Shown here: positions 16,681 to 25,824 of the stretch, one piece after another | Layout of the letters: the number at the start of each line of letters is the position of its first letter | How positions within the stretch are numbered: position 1 is the stretch's first letter | Source: Magnetovibrio sp. | GTDB lineage: Bacteria; Pseudomonadota; Alphaproteobacteria; Rhodospirillales; Magnetovibrionaceae | Direction: 5' to 3' | DNA length: 64,000 bases | NCBI GenBank assembly: GCA_026196495.1 | Contig: JAPHSY010000021.1 | Location: 1 to 64,000 of the forward strand | The notes under the pieces: model-generated | Told to the model about the DNA's origin: nothing | Databases searched by the model: none | What the model saw: only the letters and a program-made list of their open reading frames with translations | Made by a program: the position numbers and the translations under genes

Positions 16681-16839
16681 GCCTGTTTTTCTTAGAGCAT
16701 TCAAAGTGAATATATATATATGTATTATAGGCCTTGTTTTAACCGTGCTTTGTCGGGTAGAACGCTTATAAACTACGCCATCATCTAGGGCACCACACAA
16801 CATAAAAGTCGATAACAAATAATCAATGGGGGCTTGATC

Positions 16840-17106
16840 ATGTCAGATATTTTGCACCAACAGCGTTTGCTTCTCGAACTCCTGGTCAAATCTGGTGACA
16901 TCGGCGTTCCCGACAATGATGATGGCTCACTGTTGTACCGTACCTTACAAGAATGCCTTGACGCAGGTTGGATCACGATGGGCCCATTTGGCGCAGGGGT
17001 TAATGTCGTAAAAATCACCGCCGCTGGACGTTCCGTCATCAAAGACCGTCGTTCAACCGGACAAGGGTACGGCGGGCAGGATCGCCGACGGAATAATTTG
17101 GGCTAG
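16840..17106 (+). CDS. Small protein of unknown function (winged-helix-like)
   Basis: An 88-residue protein. MSDILHQQRLLLELLVKSGDIGVPDNDDGSLLYRTLQECLDAGWITMGPFGAGVNVVKITAAGRSVIKDRR reads like a compact winged helix (helices, then a strand-turn-strand ending in ITAAGRSVIKDR, which resembles the wing of MarR/PadR-like domains), followed by a basic Gly-rich tail. No family is recognised with confidence. ATG 16840 has GGGGG upstream; the track start TTG 16834 is two codons earlier. The gene stands alone. Confidence 0.6.
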   Translation: MSDILHQQRLLLELLVKSGDIGVPDNDDGSLLYRTLQECLDAGWITMGPFGAGVNVVKITAAGRSVIKDRRSTGQGYGGQDRRRNNLG

Positions 17107-17195
17107 GCCAAGCGTCAATCAGCTTAAACTGTCTGATTCATTCGAATTCTGTAAGGCAAACAGCATTACGCTTGATAATGCGGCAATTGTGAAAA

Positions 17196-18080
17196 TTAAG
17201 CCCGACCACTAACACCGCTGTAACTTGCGGCCGTGTTGGCGCGGTTAAGGCTGTTTTCGATTTGACTTTCTGAAATGCGTTGTGTTTTCACCGCTTCCAA
17301 CAGCTCAATCTCAACCGCTTGGGGTTTGTCCAGATGCAGCGCAATGGTGTGGCGGATAAAATCTTTGGTAGCACGGTCCACAGCACCATGCGCCAAAGCA
17401 TTGGAAAGCAATTCACGTCGCACCAACGGAGGGAAGTTCATGACCTCTACCGCGACCATTTTCTTGACCTGAAGTGGGATCAACTGGGTCGCAAAAATTC
17501 GGTCCAAACAATAGCTGTAAATGCCAAAATCCAAACGACCCGCAACGGACTTGGTAAAATCAACAAAGTCATCAATAAAGGTTCCGGCTGCAATGCGACC
17601 TTCAATGAGTTGGCGCACCACTTCCAAAAACCCGCGATAACGTGCACGGGCCGGATTGAGGTCATCGCTGAGGACCGCTTCCAACTCACGAATACGGTTT
17701 TCACGAAAGCCCGATTGCAAAACCGCAGCCGCACCTTCGCGCACACTGTCAGATAACGTTTGGCGTTCAATCAGTTCGAACAATTCTTCAAACGCTTCGC
17801 GGCGTATATCATCCAAACTTGCTGCACGATGGGCCAACGGCATCAACGCAGCACGTGCAACCAAATCGTCTTTGGAACAGATGCTCGCCATGGCCTGGGC
17901 ATCTTTGGGAATGTTAAGTTTGCTTGATGCAAAATCATCCGTAATGAGGAAACGGCTGTTACCTTGGAACGTCAAGTAACGCCCCAGTTTGTTACACGTC
18001 ACGAAGTGATCAGCTAATCCAATGCCCTTCATGGCATTTATCTGTTGAACGGCATGTGCAACCTGAACGTTTTCAGTCAT
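17196..18080 (-). CDS. Unknown alpha-helical protein
   Basis: A 294-residue soluble protein with no family recognised. The composition is almost entirely helical, without signal peptide or membrane segments. The middle (DDIRREAFEELFELIERQTLSDSVREGAAAVLQSGF, RARYRGFLEVVRQLIEGRIAAGTFIDDFVDF) suggests tandem helical pairs; the N-terminal 60 residues may hold a small beta portion (GRYLTFQGNSRFLITDDFASS). It is upstream of nothing on its strand and 53 bp downstream of COQ9, so it may be the last gene of a def-COQ9 transcript. The overall look is of a lineage-restricted signalling or scaffold protein, which is an inference. Confidence 0.65.
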   Translation of the reverse strand: MTENVQVAHAVQQINAMKGIGLADHFVTCNKLGRYLTFQGNSRFLITDDFASSKLNIPKDAQAMASICSKDDLVARAALMPLAHRAASLDDIRREAFEELFELIERQTLSDSVREGAAAVLQSGFRENRIRELEAVLSDDLNPARARYRGFLEVVRQLIEGRIAAGTFIDDFVDFTKSVAGRLDFGIYSYCLDRIFATQLIPLQVKKMVAVEVMNFPPLVRRELLSNALAHGAVDRATKDFIRHTIALHLDKPQAVEIELLEAVKTQRISESQIENSLNRANTAASYSGVSGRA

Positions 18081-18133
18081 GGATAGTCTAGCCTTTGCTT
18101 TCCGTCCTCAAGCCGTTGAAATCATAATTTAAA

Positions 18134-18802
18134 TCAGTGACGCATTTCCAGATCGCTGTTGGATTTAACGAACGGCCCACCTTTCAAGAGATTTTCGAAC
18201 GCCTTGGTAATTTTTGATTTTATACCGGGAATCTTCAACACATCGTCAATACGGCGCTCTAAAAAGTCCCAAGTGTCTTGGCAATCTTCCGATTGATCAT
18301 TGAGCCAATACAAAACCGTTGCCGCATATACCGGGCCAAGAAGCCCGCGCTTGGTATAATAGTTGAAATCAGCCGAGCGATCGCCCGCCATGTACCAGAT
18401 GTTATCCACCGTGGTGTGAGTAATACGAGCCATCAACCCGGCATGTAATGGATTGGATAGCACGCTCAATCCCGCACGGACTGCTTCGCGGTGTGGCATC
18501 AAATATTCCAAACGTGCCCGCACCCCGAAAATCACCCGATCGCGCACGCGCATTTTATCGACACCGGCCTCCTCCATTGCTTTCATCATTTCGCGATCCG
18601 AAATAGCCGCAAACTGAGCAATGGCATCAACAGCACCGCCAGGAAACAAACGTTTGGCCGTATCGCCATCAAAGCCTGCATCCTCTGCACCCGCAGCCAA
18701 TGCTTCATCTCCCCACCCATCAAATGCCACATGGGCAGAAGCCGCTAAGACAATGGCATCTTTTTTGGCTTCACGGGATTTCAAGCGATCGGCAGCGCTC
18801 AT
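18134..18802 (-). CDS. COQ9 family protein (ubiquinone biosynthesis)
   Basis: A 222-residue COQ9 homologue. The N-terminus is TetR-like (AIVLAASAHVAFDGWGDEALAAGAEDAGFDGDTAKRLFPGGAVDAIAQF), and the C-terminal lipid-binding part shows DNIWYMAGDRSADFNYYTKRGLLGPVYAATVLYWLNDQSEDCQDTWDFLERRIDDV, the family signature. In eukaryotes COQ9 presents quinone intermediates to COQ7; in alphaproteobacteria a similar role is assumed. It lies 31 bp downstream of def on the same strand. Confidence 0.88.
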   Translation of the reverse strand: MSAADRLKSREAKKDAIVLAASAHVAFDGWGDEALAAGAEDAGFDGDTAKRLFPGGAVDAIAQFAAISDREMMKAMEEAGVDKMRVRDRVIFGVRARLEYLMPHREAVRAGLSVLSNPLHAGLMARITHTTVDNIWYMAGDRSADFNYYTKRGLLGPVYAATVLYWLNDQSEDCQDTWDFLERRIDDVLKIPGIKSKITKAFENLLKGGPFVKSNSDLEMRH

Positions 18803-18833
18803 CAGTGTCTTTCCTTCATTAGCGCCAGGGCCT

Positions 18834-19379
18834 CTATTCAGATTTAGGTGGCCCTTGGCGGGTCAATTCTTCGGTAAAACCAAATTTGCTCATATCCTCA
18901 ATCCGGAAAGGATACAGGATTCCATCCAAATGGTCACATTCGTGTTGAACCACACGGGCGTGAAAGCCCCGCGCTTCGCGCTCAAAACGATTACCATCCA
19001 GATCATACGCCGAATATCGAATGTGGGTAAAGCGCGGGACTTGGCCCATCATACCGGGGATTGAAAGGCACCCCTCCCACCCCTGTTCCGTTTCATCGCT
19101 CAGCGGTGTAATTTCGGGGTTGATCAGCACCGTCAACGGCACACCTGCTTGTTCACCATCACCTTCGGATTGGGCCCGCTCCGGATAAACCGTAAACACC
19201 ACAATGCGTTTGGAAACATGGACCTGCGGTGCTGCCAGCCCGGTTCCACCCGCATCGTACATGGTATCAATCATGTCTTCGATCAATTGCTTGATGTAAG
19301 GCGAGGTGGGGTTGTCCACGGGTGCCGATTTTTGACGCAAAACTGGGTGTCCTATACGCGCAATCTTCAATATGGCCAT
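18834..19379 (-). CDS. def: Peptide deformylase
   Basis: A 181-residue metalloprotease that removes the N-formyl group from new proteins. The three motifs are present: GGTGLAAPQ, EGCLSIP (metal-binding Cys) and QHECDHLDG (HExxH). The C-terminal helix is slightly extended. The usual partner fmt is not adjacent; instead the next gene downstream is COQ9. Confidence 0.95.
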   Translation of the reverse strand: MAILKIARIGHPVLRQKSAPVDNPTSPYIKQLIEDMIDTMYDAGGTGLAAPQVHVSKRIVVFTVYPERAQSEGDGEQAGVPLTVLINPEITPLSDETEQGWEGCLSIPGMMGQVPRFTHIRYSAYDLDGNRFEREARGFHARVVQHECDHLDGILYPFRIEDMSKFGFTEELTRQGPPKSE

Positions 19380-19540
19380 GTCCTATTAAACCCCTTGGAA
19401 ATGGGCTCTCCTCTTCACATATAGGGTTACGTGTGGTAAAACACGCACCGTTCTGCCCACTGTGGTGCGGAAACTGTTGAAAATCAAGGCTTCTGGCTCT
19501 GGTTTTTAGCTGAAATCAAACTTGAAAGGATGTGATTAAC

Positions 19541-19744
19541 GTGCAAGTTGTCGTTCGTGATAACAACGTTGATCAGGCGTTGAAAGTGTTGAAGAAGAAA
19601 ATGCAGCGTGAAGGTATCTTCCGCGAGCTGAAGCTTCGTAAGCACTTCGAAAAGCCTTCTGAAAAACGTGCCCGTGAGAAAGCTGAAGCTGTCTCTCGTG
19701 CCCGTAAGATGGAGCGCAAACGCCTGGAACGTGAAGGTTTCTAG
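19541..19744 (+). CDS. rpsU: 30S ribosomal protein S21
   Basis: A 67-residue basic protein ([50 protein letters not shown]) matching S21. GTG 19541 is preferred over the track GTG 19532, because AAGGA lies ten bases before 19541 but only two before 19532. A strong terminator follows. Confidence 0.95.
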   Translation: MQVVVRDNNVDQALKVLKKKMQREGIFRELKLRKHFEKPSEKRAREKAEAVSRARKMERKRLEREGF

Positions 19745-19780
19745 CCCGTAAGGGTGGGAACCCGAAGTTCCAAATGAAAG

Positions 19781-19803
19781 ACCCGCCAGGTGGCGGGTTT
19801 TTT
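19781..19803 (+). terminator. Terminator of rpsU
   Basis: Stem ACCCGCC/GGCGGGT with loop AGGT and six T, 37 bp after the rpsU stop. Confidence 0.9.
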
Positions 19804-19858
19804 GTTGGGCAATGTGTACTTTACCTTTGTTAAAGCAACGTCATATAGTGATTGCTTT

Positions 19859-20155
19859 ATGAACGATTCACCAACCACACCACCCAAACAGTCTTTACCT
19901 AAAGGTTTTTCATCTCCTGAAGAGTTTTTGGAGATGCGAATAAACAAGGTCGCCACGGCTAAACCCTCAAAGCCAATAATCAAATACGGCTATCTTCATG
20001 CATTTTGGATTGGGGCCGCCTTATTGTTATGGGGCATGTTGATGGGCATTCCAATATTGCCAAAAATCGGTCTGTTGATGTGGTTTTTTGGATTTCTAAT
20101 GCATTATAAATCCATCAAAAAACGTAATATCTTCATAAACAAACGCAACCCTTAA
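19859..20155 (+). CDS. Small membrane protein of unknown function
   Basis: A 98-residue protein with a polar N-terminus (MNDSPTTPPKQSLPKGFSSPEEFLEMRINK) and two hydrophobic helices (AFWIGAALLLWGMLMGIPIL and IGLLMWFFGFLMHY), ending in a basic tail. The track begins inside the rpsU terminator at 19790; ATG 19859 is the realistic start, though it lacks a strong ribosome binding site. No family recognised. Confidence 0.5.
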   Translation: MNDSPTTPPKQSLPKGFSSPEEFLEMRINKVATAKPSKPIIKYGYLHAFWIGAALLLWGMLMGIPILPKIGLLMWFFGFLMHYKSIKKRNIFINKRNP

Positions 20156-20236
20156 GCTTGAGGGCTCACTTGCATTGTGTGACTGAATGAGGGACAAAGG
20201 CGTTCACCTCGTTAACGTCCAATTTGTGGAGCCCCC

Positions 20237-20575
20237 ATGGCCGACCTTCCCAGTTGCCCGAAATGCAATGAAGCTTACACCTATGAAGACGGTACCATGT
20301 TGATCTGCCCCATGTGTGCACACGAATGGGCAAAAGACGGCGCGCCAACCGAAGAAAGCACAGTCATCATCAAAGACGCCGTGGGCAACCCCTTAGCTGA
20401 TGGCGACACCGTGGTGGTCATCAAGGACCTGAAAGTCAAAGGAACGTCTTCTGTGGTAAAGGTGGGGACCAAGGTCAAAAACATTCGCTTGGTTGACGGC
20501 GATCACGATATAGATTGCAAAATATCTGGCATCGGTCAGATGGGGCTCAAATCAGAGTTTGTGAAGAAGGCTTAA
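20237..20575 (+). CDS. yjdM: PhnA/YjdM family zinc-ribbon protein
   Basis: A 112-residue PhnA-type protein. The N-terminal zinc ribbon [25 protein letters not shown] is followed by the beta domain ([54 protein letters not shown]). Despite its historical name the family is not a proven part of phosphonate breakdown. Its stop shares TTAA with the stop of the convergent histidine kinase gene. Confidence 0.9.
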   Translation: MADLPSCPKCNEAYTYEDGTMLICPMCAHEWAKDGAPTEESTVIIKDAVGNPLADGDTVVVIKDLKVKGTSSVVKVGTKVKNIRLVDGDHDIDCKISGIGQMGLKSEFVKKA

Positions 20576-21288
20576 GCCGCAACGCTTTCATCCATCGGCA
20601 AACGAACACACATAACGGTGCCACCGTTCATCGCACGTTCAATTTCCAATTCGCCCCCCAGCAGCTGTGCCTTTTCCATAACCGTTTGCATACCCACGCC
20701 CCAACCTTTGCGGTTGGTGTGCGCAAACGATGTGGTCACCTGACCACCTTTCATCAGGCTGTTGATGATGGTCGTCGGCATGCCTTTGCCAGTGTCTCGA
20801 ACGACAAGGATAAGGGCTTCGTTTTTGCGGTTCACTTCACCCTTGACCGTCACGTGCCCGCCCTTGGGCGTGAATTTGATGCCGTTCGCAATCAAGTTTG
20901 ACATGATCTCATAGAGCAGCACGGGGTCGGTCTGCATAATGGGGAAATCAGTTGCGATCTCATAATCAAGATTTACACCACGTTCCTTGGCATCAAACTC
21001 AAAGGTTTCGATAATTTCAATGCAGAATTCATTAAAATCCAAAGGTTCCTTGCGCGTGATTGAATGCCCCTGGATAGATTCGTCAAGAACCCGTTCACAC
21101 ACCTGAGCCAAGCGCCGGGTGGCTTTGCCAATCCGATCAGCATAATCTTTGATTTCAGTGCTAGAAAGCTTTTTCCCAGATTCGCCCTTGATAAGGTTGG
21201 CGTAGCCTAACATCGTATTCAATGGATTGCCTACTTCGTGCGCAAATTGACGCAGCAATTCCATTTCACTTTTCTTAAAGCCAGACAT
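20572..21288 (-). CDS. Small soluble sensor histidine kinase
   Basis: A 238-residue kinase that contains little more than HisKA and HATPase_c. The phosphoacceptor is in [23 protein letters not shown] (about residue 17), the N box is [20 protein letters not shown]1 is VRDTGKGM and G2 is [13 protein letters not shown]. There is no sensor domain or membrane segment, so it probably depends on a partner protein or reads a soluble signal. No response regulator is adjacent; the nearest single receiver domain is at 36494. Confidence 0.85.
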   Translation of the reverse strand: MSGFKKSEMELLRQFAHEVGNPLNTMLGYANLIKGESGKKLSSTEIKDYADRIGKATRRLAQVCERVLDESIQGHSITRKEPLDFNEFCIEIIETFEFDAKERGVNLDYEIATDFPIMQTDPVLLYEIMSNLIANGIKFTPKGGHVTVKGEVNRKNEALILVVRDTGKGMPTTIINSLMKGGQVTTSFAHTNRKGWGVGMQTVMEKAQLLGGELEIERAMNGGTVMCVRLPMDESVAA

Positions 21289-21370
21289 TGGAACCTGTAA
21301 TCTGTGGGCCCGAATTACATCGATTCCAGATAGTATATGATAAGTGCAATTTTGAATAGAGCGAATATAT

Positions 21371-21643
21371 TCACGTGCACTTCAAAGCCACATCAAGGAT
21401 AGAATCTGCATCATCTTCAGTGACTTCGTGGAAAAATGGACCACCGTGAATTTTTACATTTGGCCCTTCGCCACAATAGCCCATGCATTCCATGCGCTTC
21501 ACCACAATGTCGACTCCATCCTCCTCGATACGTTCCTTGGCATGTTTGCGCAACGCCCGAAACACTTCGCGTGACTTCGGGCCAATGCAAGCCTTACCAC
21601 CCTTTTTATTGATGCAAACGTATAGGATATGATCTGTCTTCAT
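21371..21643 (-). CDS. Thioredoxin-like [2Fe-2S] ferredoxin
   Basis: A 90-residue ferredoxin of the NuoE-C-terminal-like type. Cluster ligands are Cys10 and Cys19 (YVCINKKGGKACIGPKS) and the pair in RMECMGYCGEGPNV, with HGGPFFHEVTEDDADSIL at the end. It is a small electron carrier. The track start (21697) would put 18 residues inside the pnt terminator hairpin; ATG 21643 (MKTDHILYVC) is chosen. It is upstream of nothing on its strand except the pnt-side hairpin, so it is probably monocistronic. Confidence 0.85.
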   Translation of the reverse strand: MKTDHILYVCINKKGGKACIGPKSREVFRALRKHAKERIEEDGVDIVVKRMECMGYCGEGPNVKIHGGPFFHEVTEDDADSILDVALKCT

Positions 21644-21662
21644 GTTGGCTATATCTCTGAAT

Positions 21663-21693
21663 AAAAACGGCGGCCCATAAGAGCCGCCGTTTT
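21663..21693. terminator. Hairpin between the ferredoxin gene and pntB
   Basis: An 11-bp stem AAAACGGCGGC/GCCGCCGTTTT with an 8-base loop and T runs on both strands. It lies just upstream of the ferredoxin start and downstream of the pntB stop is at 21714, so it cannot serve pntB (which reads leftward into it after its stop): on the minus strand it follows pntB by 21 bp and therefore is the pnt operon terminator. Confidence 0.85.
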
Positions 21694-21713
21694 GCATTGA
21701 AGATGAACCGTTC

Positions 21714-23111
21714 TTAGTGCCCTAAAGCTTGAACAATTTCTTCGGTCATTTTTTTGGCATCACCAAACAACATCATAGTGTTGTCGGCGAAGAACAGGCT
21801 GTTCTCGACCCCGGCGTAACCGGAACTCATACCACGTTTCAAGAACAACACCGTACCGGCTTTTTCCACGTCCAGGATCGGCATACCGTAAATTGGGCTT
21901 TGCGGGTCCGTTTTCGCGGCCGGGTTGGTGACGTCATTGGCACCAATGACAAAGGCAACGTCTGCGGTGGAGAATTCAGAGTTGATTTCTTCCAGCTCAA
22001 ACACTTCGTCATAGGGCACGTTGGCTTCCGCCAACAACACGTTCATATGACCAGGCATACGACCGGCAACCGGGTGAATGGCGTATTTGACTTCAACGCC
22101 TTCATCCTTCAACAGATCGCCCATTTCACGCAGAGCATGTTGCGCTTGTGCCACCGCCATACCGTAACCGGGAACGATGATAACCTTGGATGCATTGCCC
22201 ATAATGAAGCTGGCGTCATCGGCAGAGCCTGACTTCACAGAGCCCCCGGAACCACCAGCTGGCGCAGCTGCACCGCCCGTTTCGGAACCAAAGCCACCCA
22301 ACAACACGTTCCAGATAGAACGGTTCATGCCTTTACACATGATATAGGACAGGATCGCACCCGAAGCACCAACCAGCGCACCGGTCACGATCAGCAATGG
22401 GTTGCCCAAGGTAAAGCCGATACCGGCTGCTGCCCAACCTGAATAGGAGTTCAGCATGGACACGACCACAGGCATATCCGCACCACCGATGGGGATAATG
22501 ATCAAGAAGCCCAGCACAAAGGCCAAAGCCGCCAACATCCAAAATGCGGTATATTGTTCAGTCGTTGCAAACAGATAGAACAAGAACACCATCACAACAC
22601 CCAGAACAGCGTTCAAAGCGTGCTGCATCGGGAAGGTGATCGGTGCACCGCTCATCACGCCTTGCAACTTAGCAAACGCAATCAGAGAGCCGGAGAACGT
22701 GATGGCACCAATGGCGGTACCCAGCCCCATTTCAATCAAGCTGGCCGGAGCAATCGAACCCGGTGCGCCAAGGCCATAAGCCAAAGGATTGTAAAGAGCT
22801 GCGGTTGCCACAAACACAGCGGCCAAACCAACCAAAGAGTGGAAGGCAGCAACCAACTGTGGCAAAGCCGTCATTTCGATCTTCAAAGCCACAACGGTAC
22901 CAATGGCACCACCGATCAGAAGACCCGCAATAATCACCGGATAGCTGACCACGTTGGGATCAATCAAGGTCGTCGCAATGGCGATAACCATACCGATGAT
23001 GCCGAGCATATTGCCGCGACGTGAGCTTTCCGGGTGAGAGAGACCACGCAGTGCCAAAATAAAGCACACAGACGCGATCAGATAAGCAAAAGCGCTCATG
23101 TTTTCAGTCAT
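21714..23111 (-). CDS. pntB: NAD(P) transhydrogenase subunit beta
   Basis: A 465-residue inner-membrane subunit of the proton-translocating transhydrogenase, which uses proton motive force to make NADPH from NADH. The N-terminal two thirds have about nine helices (SAFAYLIASVCFILALRGL, GMVIAIATTLI and so on); the C-terminal domain III binds NADP (VIIVPGYGMAVAQAQHALREM, HPVAGRMPGHMNVLLAEA, IGANDVTNPAAK, KRGMSSGYAGVEN). It is the last gene of pntA1-pntA2-pntB. Confidence 0.97.
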   Translation of the reverse strand: MTENMSAFAYLIASVCFILALRGLSHPESSRRGNMLGIIGMVIAIATTLIDPNVVSYPVIIAGLLIGGAIGTVVALKIEMTALPQLVAAFHSLVGLAAVFVATAALYNPLAYGLGAPGSIAPASLIEMGLGTAIGAITFSGSLIAFAKLQGVMSGAPITFPMQHALNAVLGVVMVFLFYLFATTEQYTAFWMLAALAFVLGFLIIIPIGGADMPVVVSMLNSYSGWAAAGIGFTLGNPLLIVTGALVGASGAILSYIMCKGMNRSIWNVLLGGFGSETGGAAAPAGGSGGSVKSGSADDASFIMGNASKVIIVPGYGMAVAQAQHALREMGDLLKDEGVEVKYAIHPVAGRMPGHMNVLLAEANVPYDEVFELEEINSEFSTADVAFVIGANDVTNPAAKTDPQSPIYGMPILDVEKAGTVLFLKRGMSSGYAGVENSLFFADNTMMLFGDAKKMTEEIVQALGH

Positions 23112-23123
23112 ATCAGCGCCCCC

Positions 23124-23537
23124 CTATTTCTTTTTCTTTTTGAACATCTGAAGCATACGCTGCGTCACAATGAAGCCACCGAAAATGTTTACGGAGGCCA
23201 AAGTCACGGCAACGAAGCCCATGATCTTCGAAAAGTTCATATCGGCCGGACCCGCGGCGATGAGAGCACCGACGATAATCACGGATGAAATGGCGTTGGT
23301 AACGCCCATGAGAGGCGAGTGCAGTGCAGGCGTCACGCTCCACACCACGAAGTAGCCGACAAAACACGCCAGCACGAAAACCGTAAACAGCGCAACGAAG
23401 GAAAAGCCTTCCGCCGGAGCTGCCGTTTGTACGGCCATCATTGCGGCATCACCTGCCAGTTGATTTGCCTGTATCGCAAGGTCGGTGGCACTTTCAGCCA
23501 ATTTTCCCGATTGCGCTGCAATTGAAGCTGCGTCCAT
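23124..23537 (-). CDS. pntA2: NAD(P) transhydrogenase subunit alpha 2 (membrane part)
   Basis: A 137-residue membrane subunit corresponding to the C-terminal membrane part of a fused PntA. Three to four helices are visible ([66 protein letters not shown]), with a Lys-rich tail. The N-terminal 45 residues are an Ala/Gln-rich extension. The split alpha subunit is usual in alphaproteobacteria. Three bases separate it from pntA1. Confidence 0.95.
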   Translation of the reverse strand: MDAASIAAQSGKLAESATDLAIQANQLAGDAAMMAVQTAAPAEGFSFVALFTVFVLACFVGYFVVWSVTPALHSPLMGVTNAISSVIIVGALIAAGPADMNFSKIMGFVAVTLASVNIFGGFIVTQRMLQMFKKKKK

Positions 23538-23540
23538 GAC

Positions 23541-24683
23541 TTAAGCCTCCTTGCCGGTCAACATCGGATGAACCAGTGCGCCGTCTTTGCACACGCAAGT
23601 GCCGGACACGGTTTCATCTTCGAAGTCGAAGTTGATGGTTTTCGCTTCCTTGTCCACATGTGGACTTAGGAAATTGAAGAGGTTCTTCGCAAACAGTTGG
23701 CTTGCGTCTTTGGGCAAACGACCCGGCACATTGGCGTGACCAATGATGCGTGCACCATTTTTGGCCTTCACCACTTTGCCCAGCTTTGAACCTTCGACAT
23801 TGCCACCCGCTTCCACCGCCAAATCCACCAACACAGAACCTGCACCCATGGAGGCCACCATTTCTTTGGTCACCAAAATCGGGGCTTTACGTCCCGGAAT
23901 CAGTGCCGTGGTGATGACGATGTCTTGCTTTTTGATGTGTTCAGCAACAACAGCTTTTTGCTTCTCGAAATATTCGGGAGGCATCTGCTTGGCGTAGCCA
24001 CCATCCGTCTCAGCGTCTTTTTCCATTTCCTCATCAACGGTAAGGAACTTGCCGCCAAGGCTTTCAACCTGTTCACGGGTTGCCGGACGGACGTCGGTGG
24101 CGGTCACAACCGCGCCCAAACGTTTGGCCGTAGCGATGGCTTGCAGCCCCGCAACACCAACACCCATGATAAAGACCTTGGCCGGAGCAATGGTGCCCGC
24201 CGCTGTCATCATCATCGGCATGGCCGATCCGTATTCGCTACAAGCATCCAAAACAGACTTGTAGCCCGCCAAGTTGGATTGGGAAGACAGGATGTCCATG
24301 GACTGGGCCCGCGAAATACGTGGCATCAATTCCATAGCAAATACCGTCAGGCCCGCTTTGGCCATGGCTTCCATATCCGCCTTTTCGGTCAAGGCTGACA
24401 TATGGGCGCAAACAACGGCACCCTTTTTCATCAGCTTGATCTCGTCCGCGCTGGGGCGTTGAATTTTCAACACCACATCCGCGTCCTTCAAGGCAGCAGA
24501 AGCACTGGCCGCAATACTTGCGCCCGCGTCTTTAAATTCTTTGTCGGTGATGGAAGCGGCAGCACCTGCGCCTTTTTCCACCGTTACGTCGAAGCCGAAG
24601 CCGACAAGCTTCTTCACCATCTCAGCTGATGCAGCAATGCGCGTCTCACCTTGATGGAGCTCCTTTGGAATTGCGATTTTCAT
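23541..24683 (-). CDS. pntA1: NAD(P) transhydrogenase subunit alpha 1 (NAD-binding)
   Basis: A 380-residue soluble subunit carrying the NAD-binding domain I. The N-terminus MKIAIPKELHQGETRIAASAEMVKKL, the RAQSMDILSSQSNLAGYKSVL segment, the Rossmann motif VFIMGVGVAGLQAIATAKRLGAVVTATDVRPA and the PGRKAPILV region are as in PntA/alanine dehydrogenases. It is the first gene of the operon. Confidence 0.96.
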   Translation of the reverse strand: MKIAIPKELHQGETRIAASAEMVKKLVGFGFDVTVEKGAGAAASITDKEFKDAGASIAASASAALKDADVVLKIQRPSADEIKLMKKGAVVCAHMSALTEKADMEAMAKAGLTVFAMELMPRISRAQSMDILSSQSNLAGYKSVLDACSEYGSAMPMMMTAAGTIAPAKVFIMGVGVAGLQAIATAKRLGAVVTATDVRPATREQVESLGGKFLTVDEEMEKDAETDGGYAKQMPPEYFEKQKAVVAEHIKKQDIVITTALIPGRKAPILVTKEMVASMGAGSVLVDLAVEAGGNVEGSKLGKVVKAKNGARIIGHANVPGRLPKDASQLFAKNLFNFLSPHVDKEAKTINFDFEDETVSGTCVCKDGALVHPMLTGKEA

Positions 24684-24933
24684 AATGAACCGTCTTAACC
24701 TGGGAGATCCCTAAAATTACTCAGTCAATTTTTATGCCCGCTTGTTTCGGGTTACACAAGTGTTGCGTTGCACAAAAACGAAAAAACTATGTATTTTTTT
24801 TAATGGTACCTCAGATGTTACACCTACCCATTTGGGCAGCTAAAGCCCTTAAGTTCCGGGCTATATTAGATTTTTTTTATGTATTATCACGTCAAACTTG
24901 GCGTACAACAGAAGCTTGGTTATGCTGGGATTC

Positions 24934-25824
24934 ATGAAGCATTTCTCACACACTTTAAAAACCCTAGGTTTAGCTCTGGCTGTGTTTTTGGGCACCTCCC
25001 CATTGGGGTTGTCTTGGGCTGCAGAACCCGCAAAAAACATACAAGAGCTTCATTTGCGCTATGAAGCTTACTGGTCCGGCTTTCACATCGCCGACTTCAC
25101 CCTTTCCATGTTGAACGGTGGCGGCACCTATAAAAACAATTTCATTTTGGAATCACGGGGGCTGGTGGGATTTTTTACCGACTTGGACGCCACCGCCCAA
25201 AGCCACGGCCAAATCGTTCACTCCCAGGCTTCACCGTCAGCAGAATACAAACCACAACACTACCACACCAAATACACCAGCAAAAAACACCTACGCTGGG
25301 TTGACATCTCGTTCGAAAACGACACTGCCCCAGCCATCGCTAAAACCGGCACATCCCCAATTCCTGGGTGGGAAGAACGCTGGAACCCCAAAGACAAAGG
25401 TCCGGAAATTCTTGAAAAGGTCGAGCCCAAACACCGTGTGGACGTCAATGATCCGCTCACATTAATCCCACAATTGATGGCGACCATACGTTCACATTTT
25501 GAAGGCGGTCCGAAAGAAGCCGTTCTCAAAGGCTTTGATGGGCGTCGACGGTTCGATGCCAAAATCACCTATCTAGGTCCTGCAACCCGTAATGTTCGAG
25601 ACACCATTTATGAAACGTATCGGGTGCGCATAAAGCCCATCCCCGTGGCTGGTTTTAAAAAACGTCACCAAAAAATCTGGAACAAAGCAGCCTATGACTT
25701 TTATCTCAGCCGAGACGGAAACTTCATACCTGTTCAAATCGCACCCGTAGGATCGGGACCGACGATGAACCTTTTACGTATTTGTGATGAGCCGTGCAGC
25801 CTGGAAGACGAAGGCGAGAGCTAG
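24934..25824 (+). CDS. DUF3108 periplasmic protein
   Basis: A 296-residue exported protein of the DUF3108 family, function unknown. The signal peptide is MKHFSHTLKTLGLALAVFLGTSPLGLSWAAEP with a likely AxA cleavage. The family features are the start LHLRYEAYWSGFHIADFTLSM, GLVGFFTDLDATAQSHGQI, and the calycin-like strands through GFDGRRRFDAKITYLG and the end FYLSRDGNFIPVQIAPVG. The track starts at 24898; ATG 24934 fits the signal peptide best. Its stop shares CTAG with the convergent gene at 25821. Confidence 0.8.
   Translation: MKHFSHTLKTLGLALAVFLGTSPLGLSWAAEPAKNIQELHLRYEAYWSGFHIADFTLSMLNGGGTYKNNFILESRGLVGFFTDLDATAQSHGQIVHSQASPSAEYKPQHYHTKYTSKKHLRWVDISFENDTAPAIAKTGTSPIPGWEERWNPKDKGPEILEKVEPKHRVDVNDPLTLIPQLMATIRSHFEGGPKEAVLKGFDGRRRFDAKITYLGPATRNVRDTIYETYRVRIKPIPVAGFKKRHQKIWNKAAYDFYLSRDGNFIPVQIAPVGSGPTMNLLRICDEPCSLEDEGES

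Noticed and set aside
21644-21697. N-terminal extension of the ferredoxin in the ORF track
   Set aside because: These codons coincide with the pnt operon terminator hairpin; the family start is at 21643.
24734-24937. Plus-strand ORF of 67 residues upstream of the DUF3108 gene
   Set aside because: It covers the pnt promoter region, has biased Trp/Cys composition and runs into the real gene in another frame.
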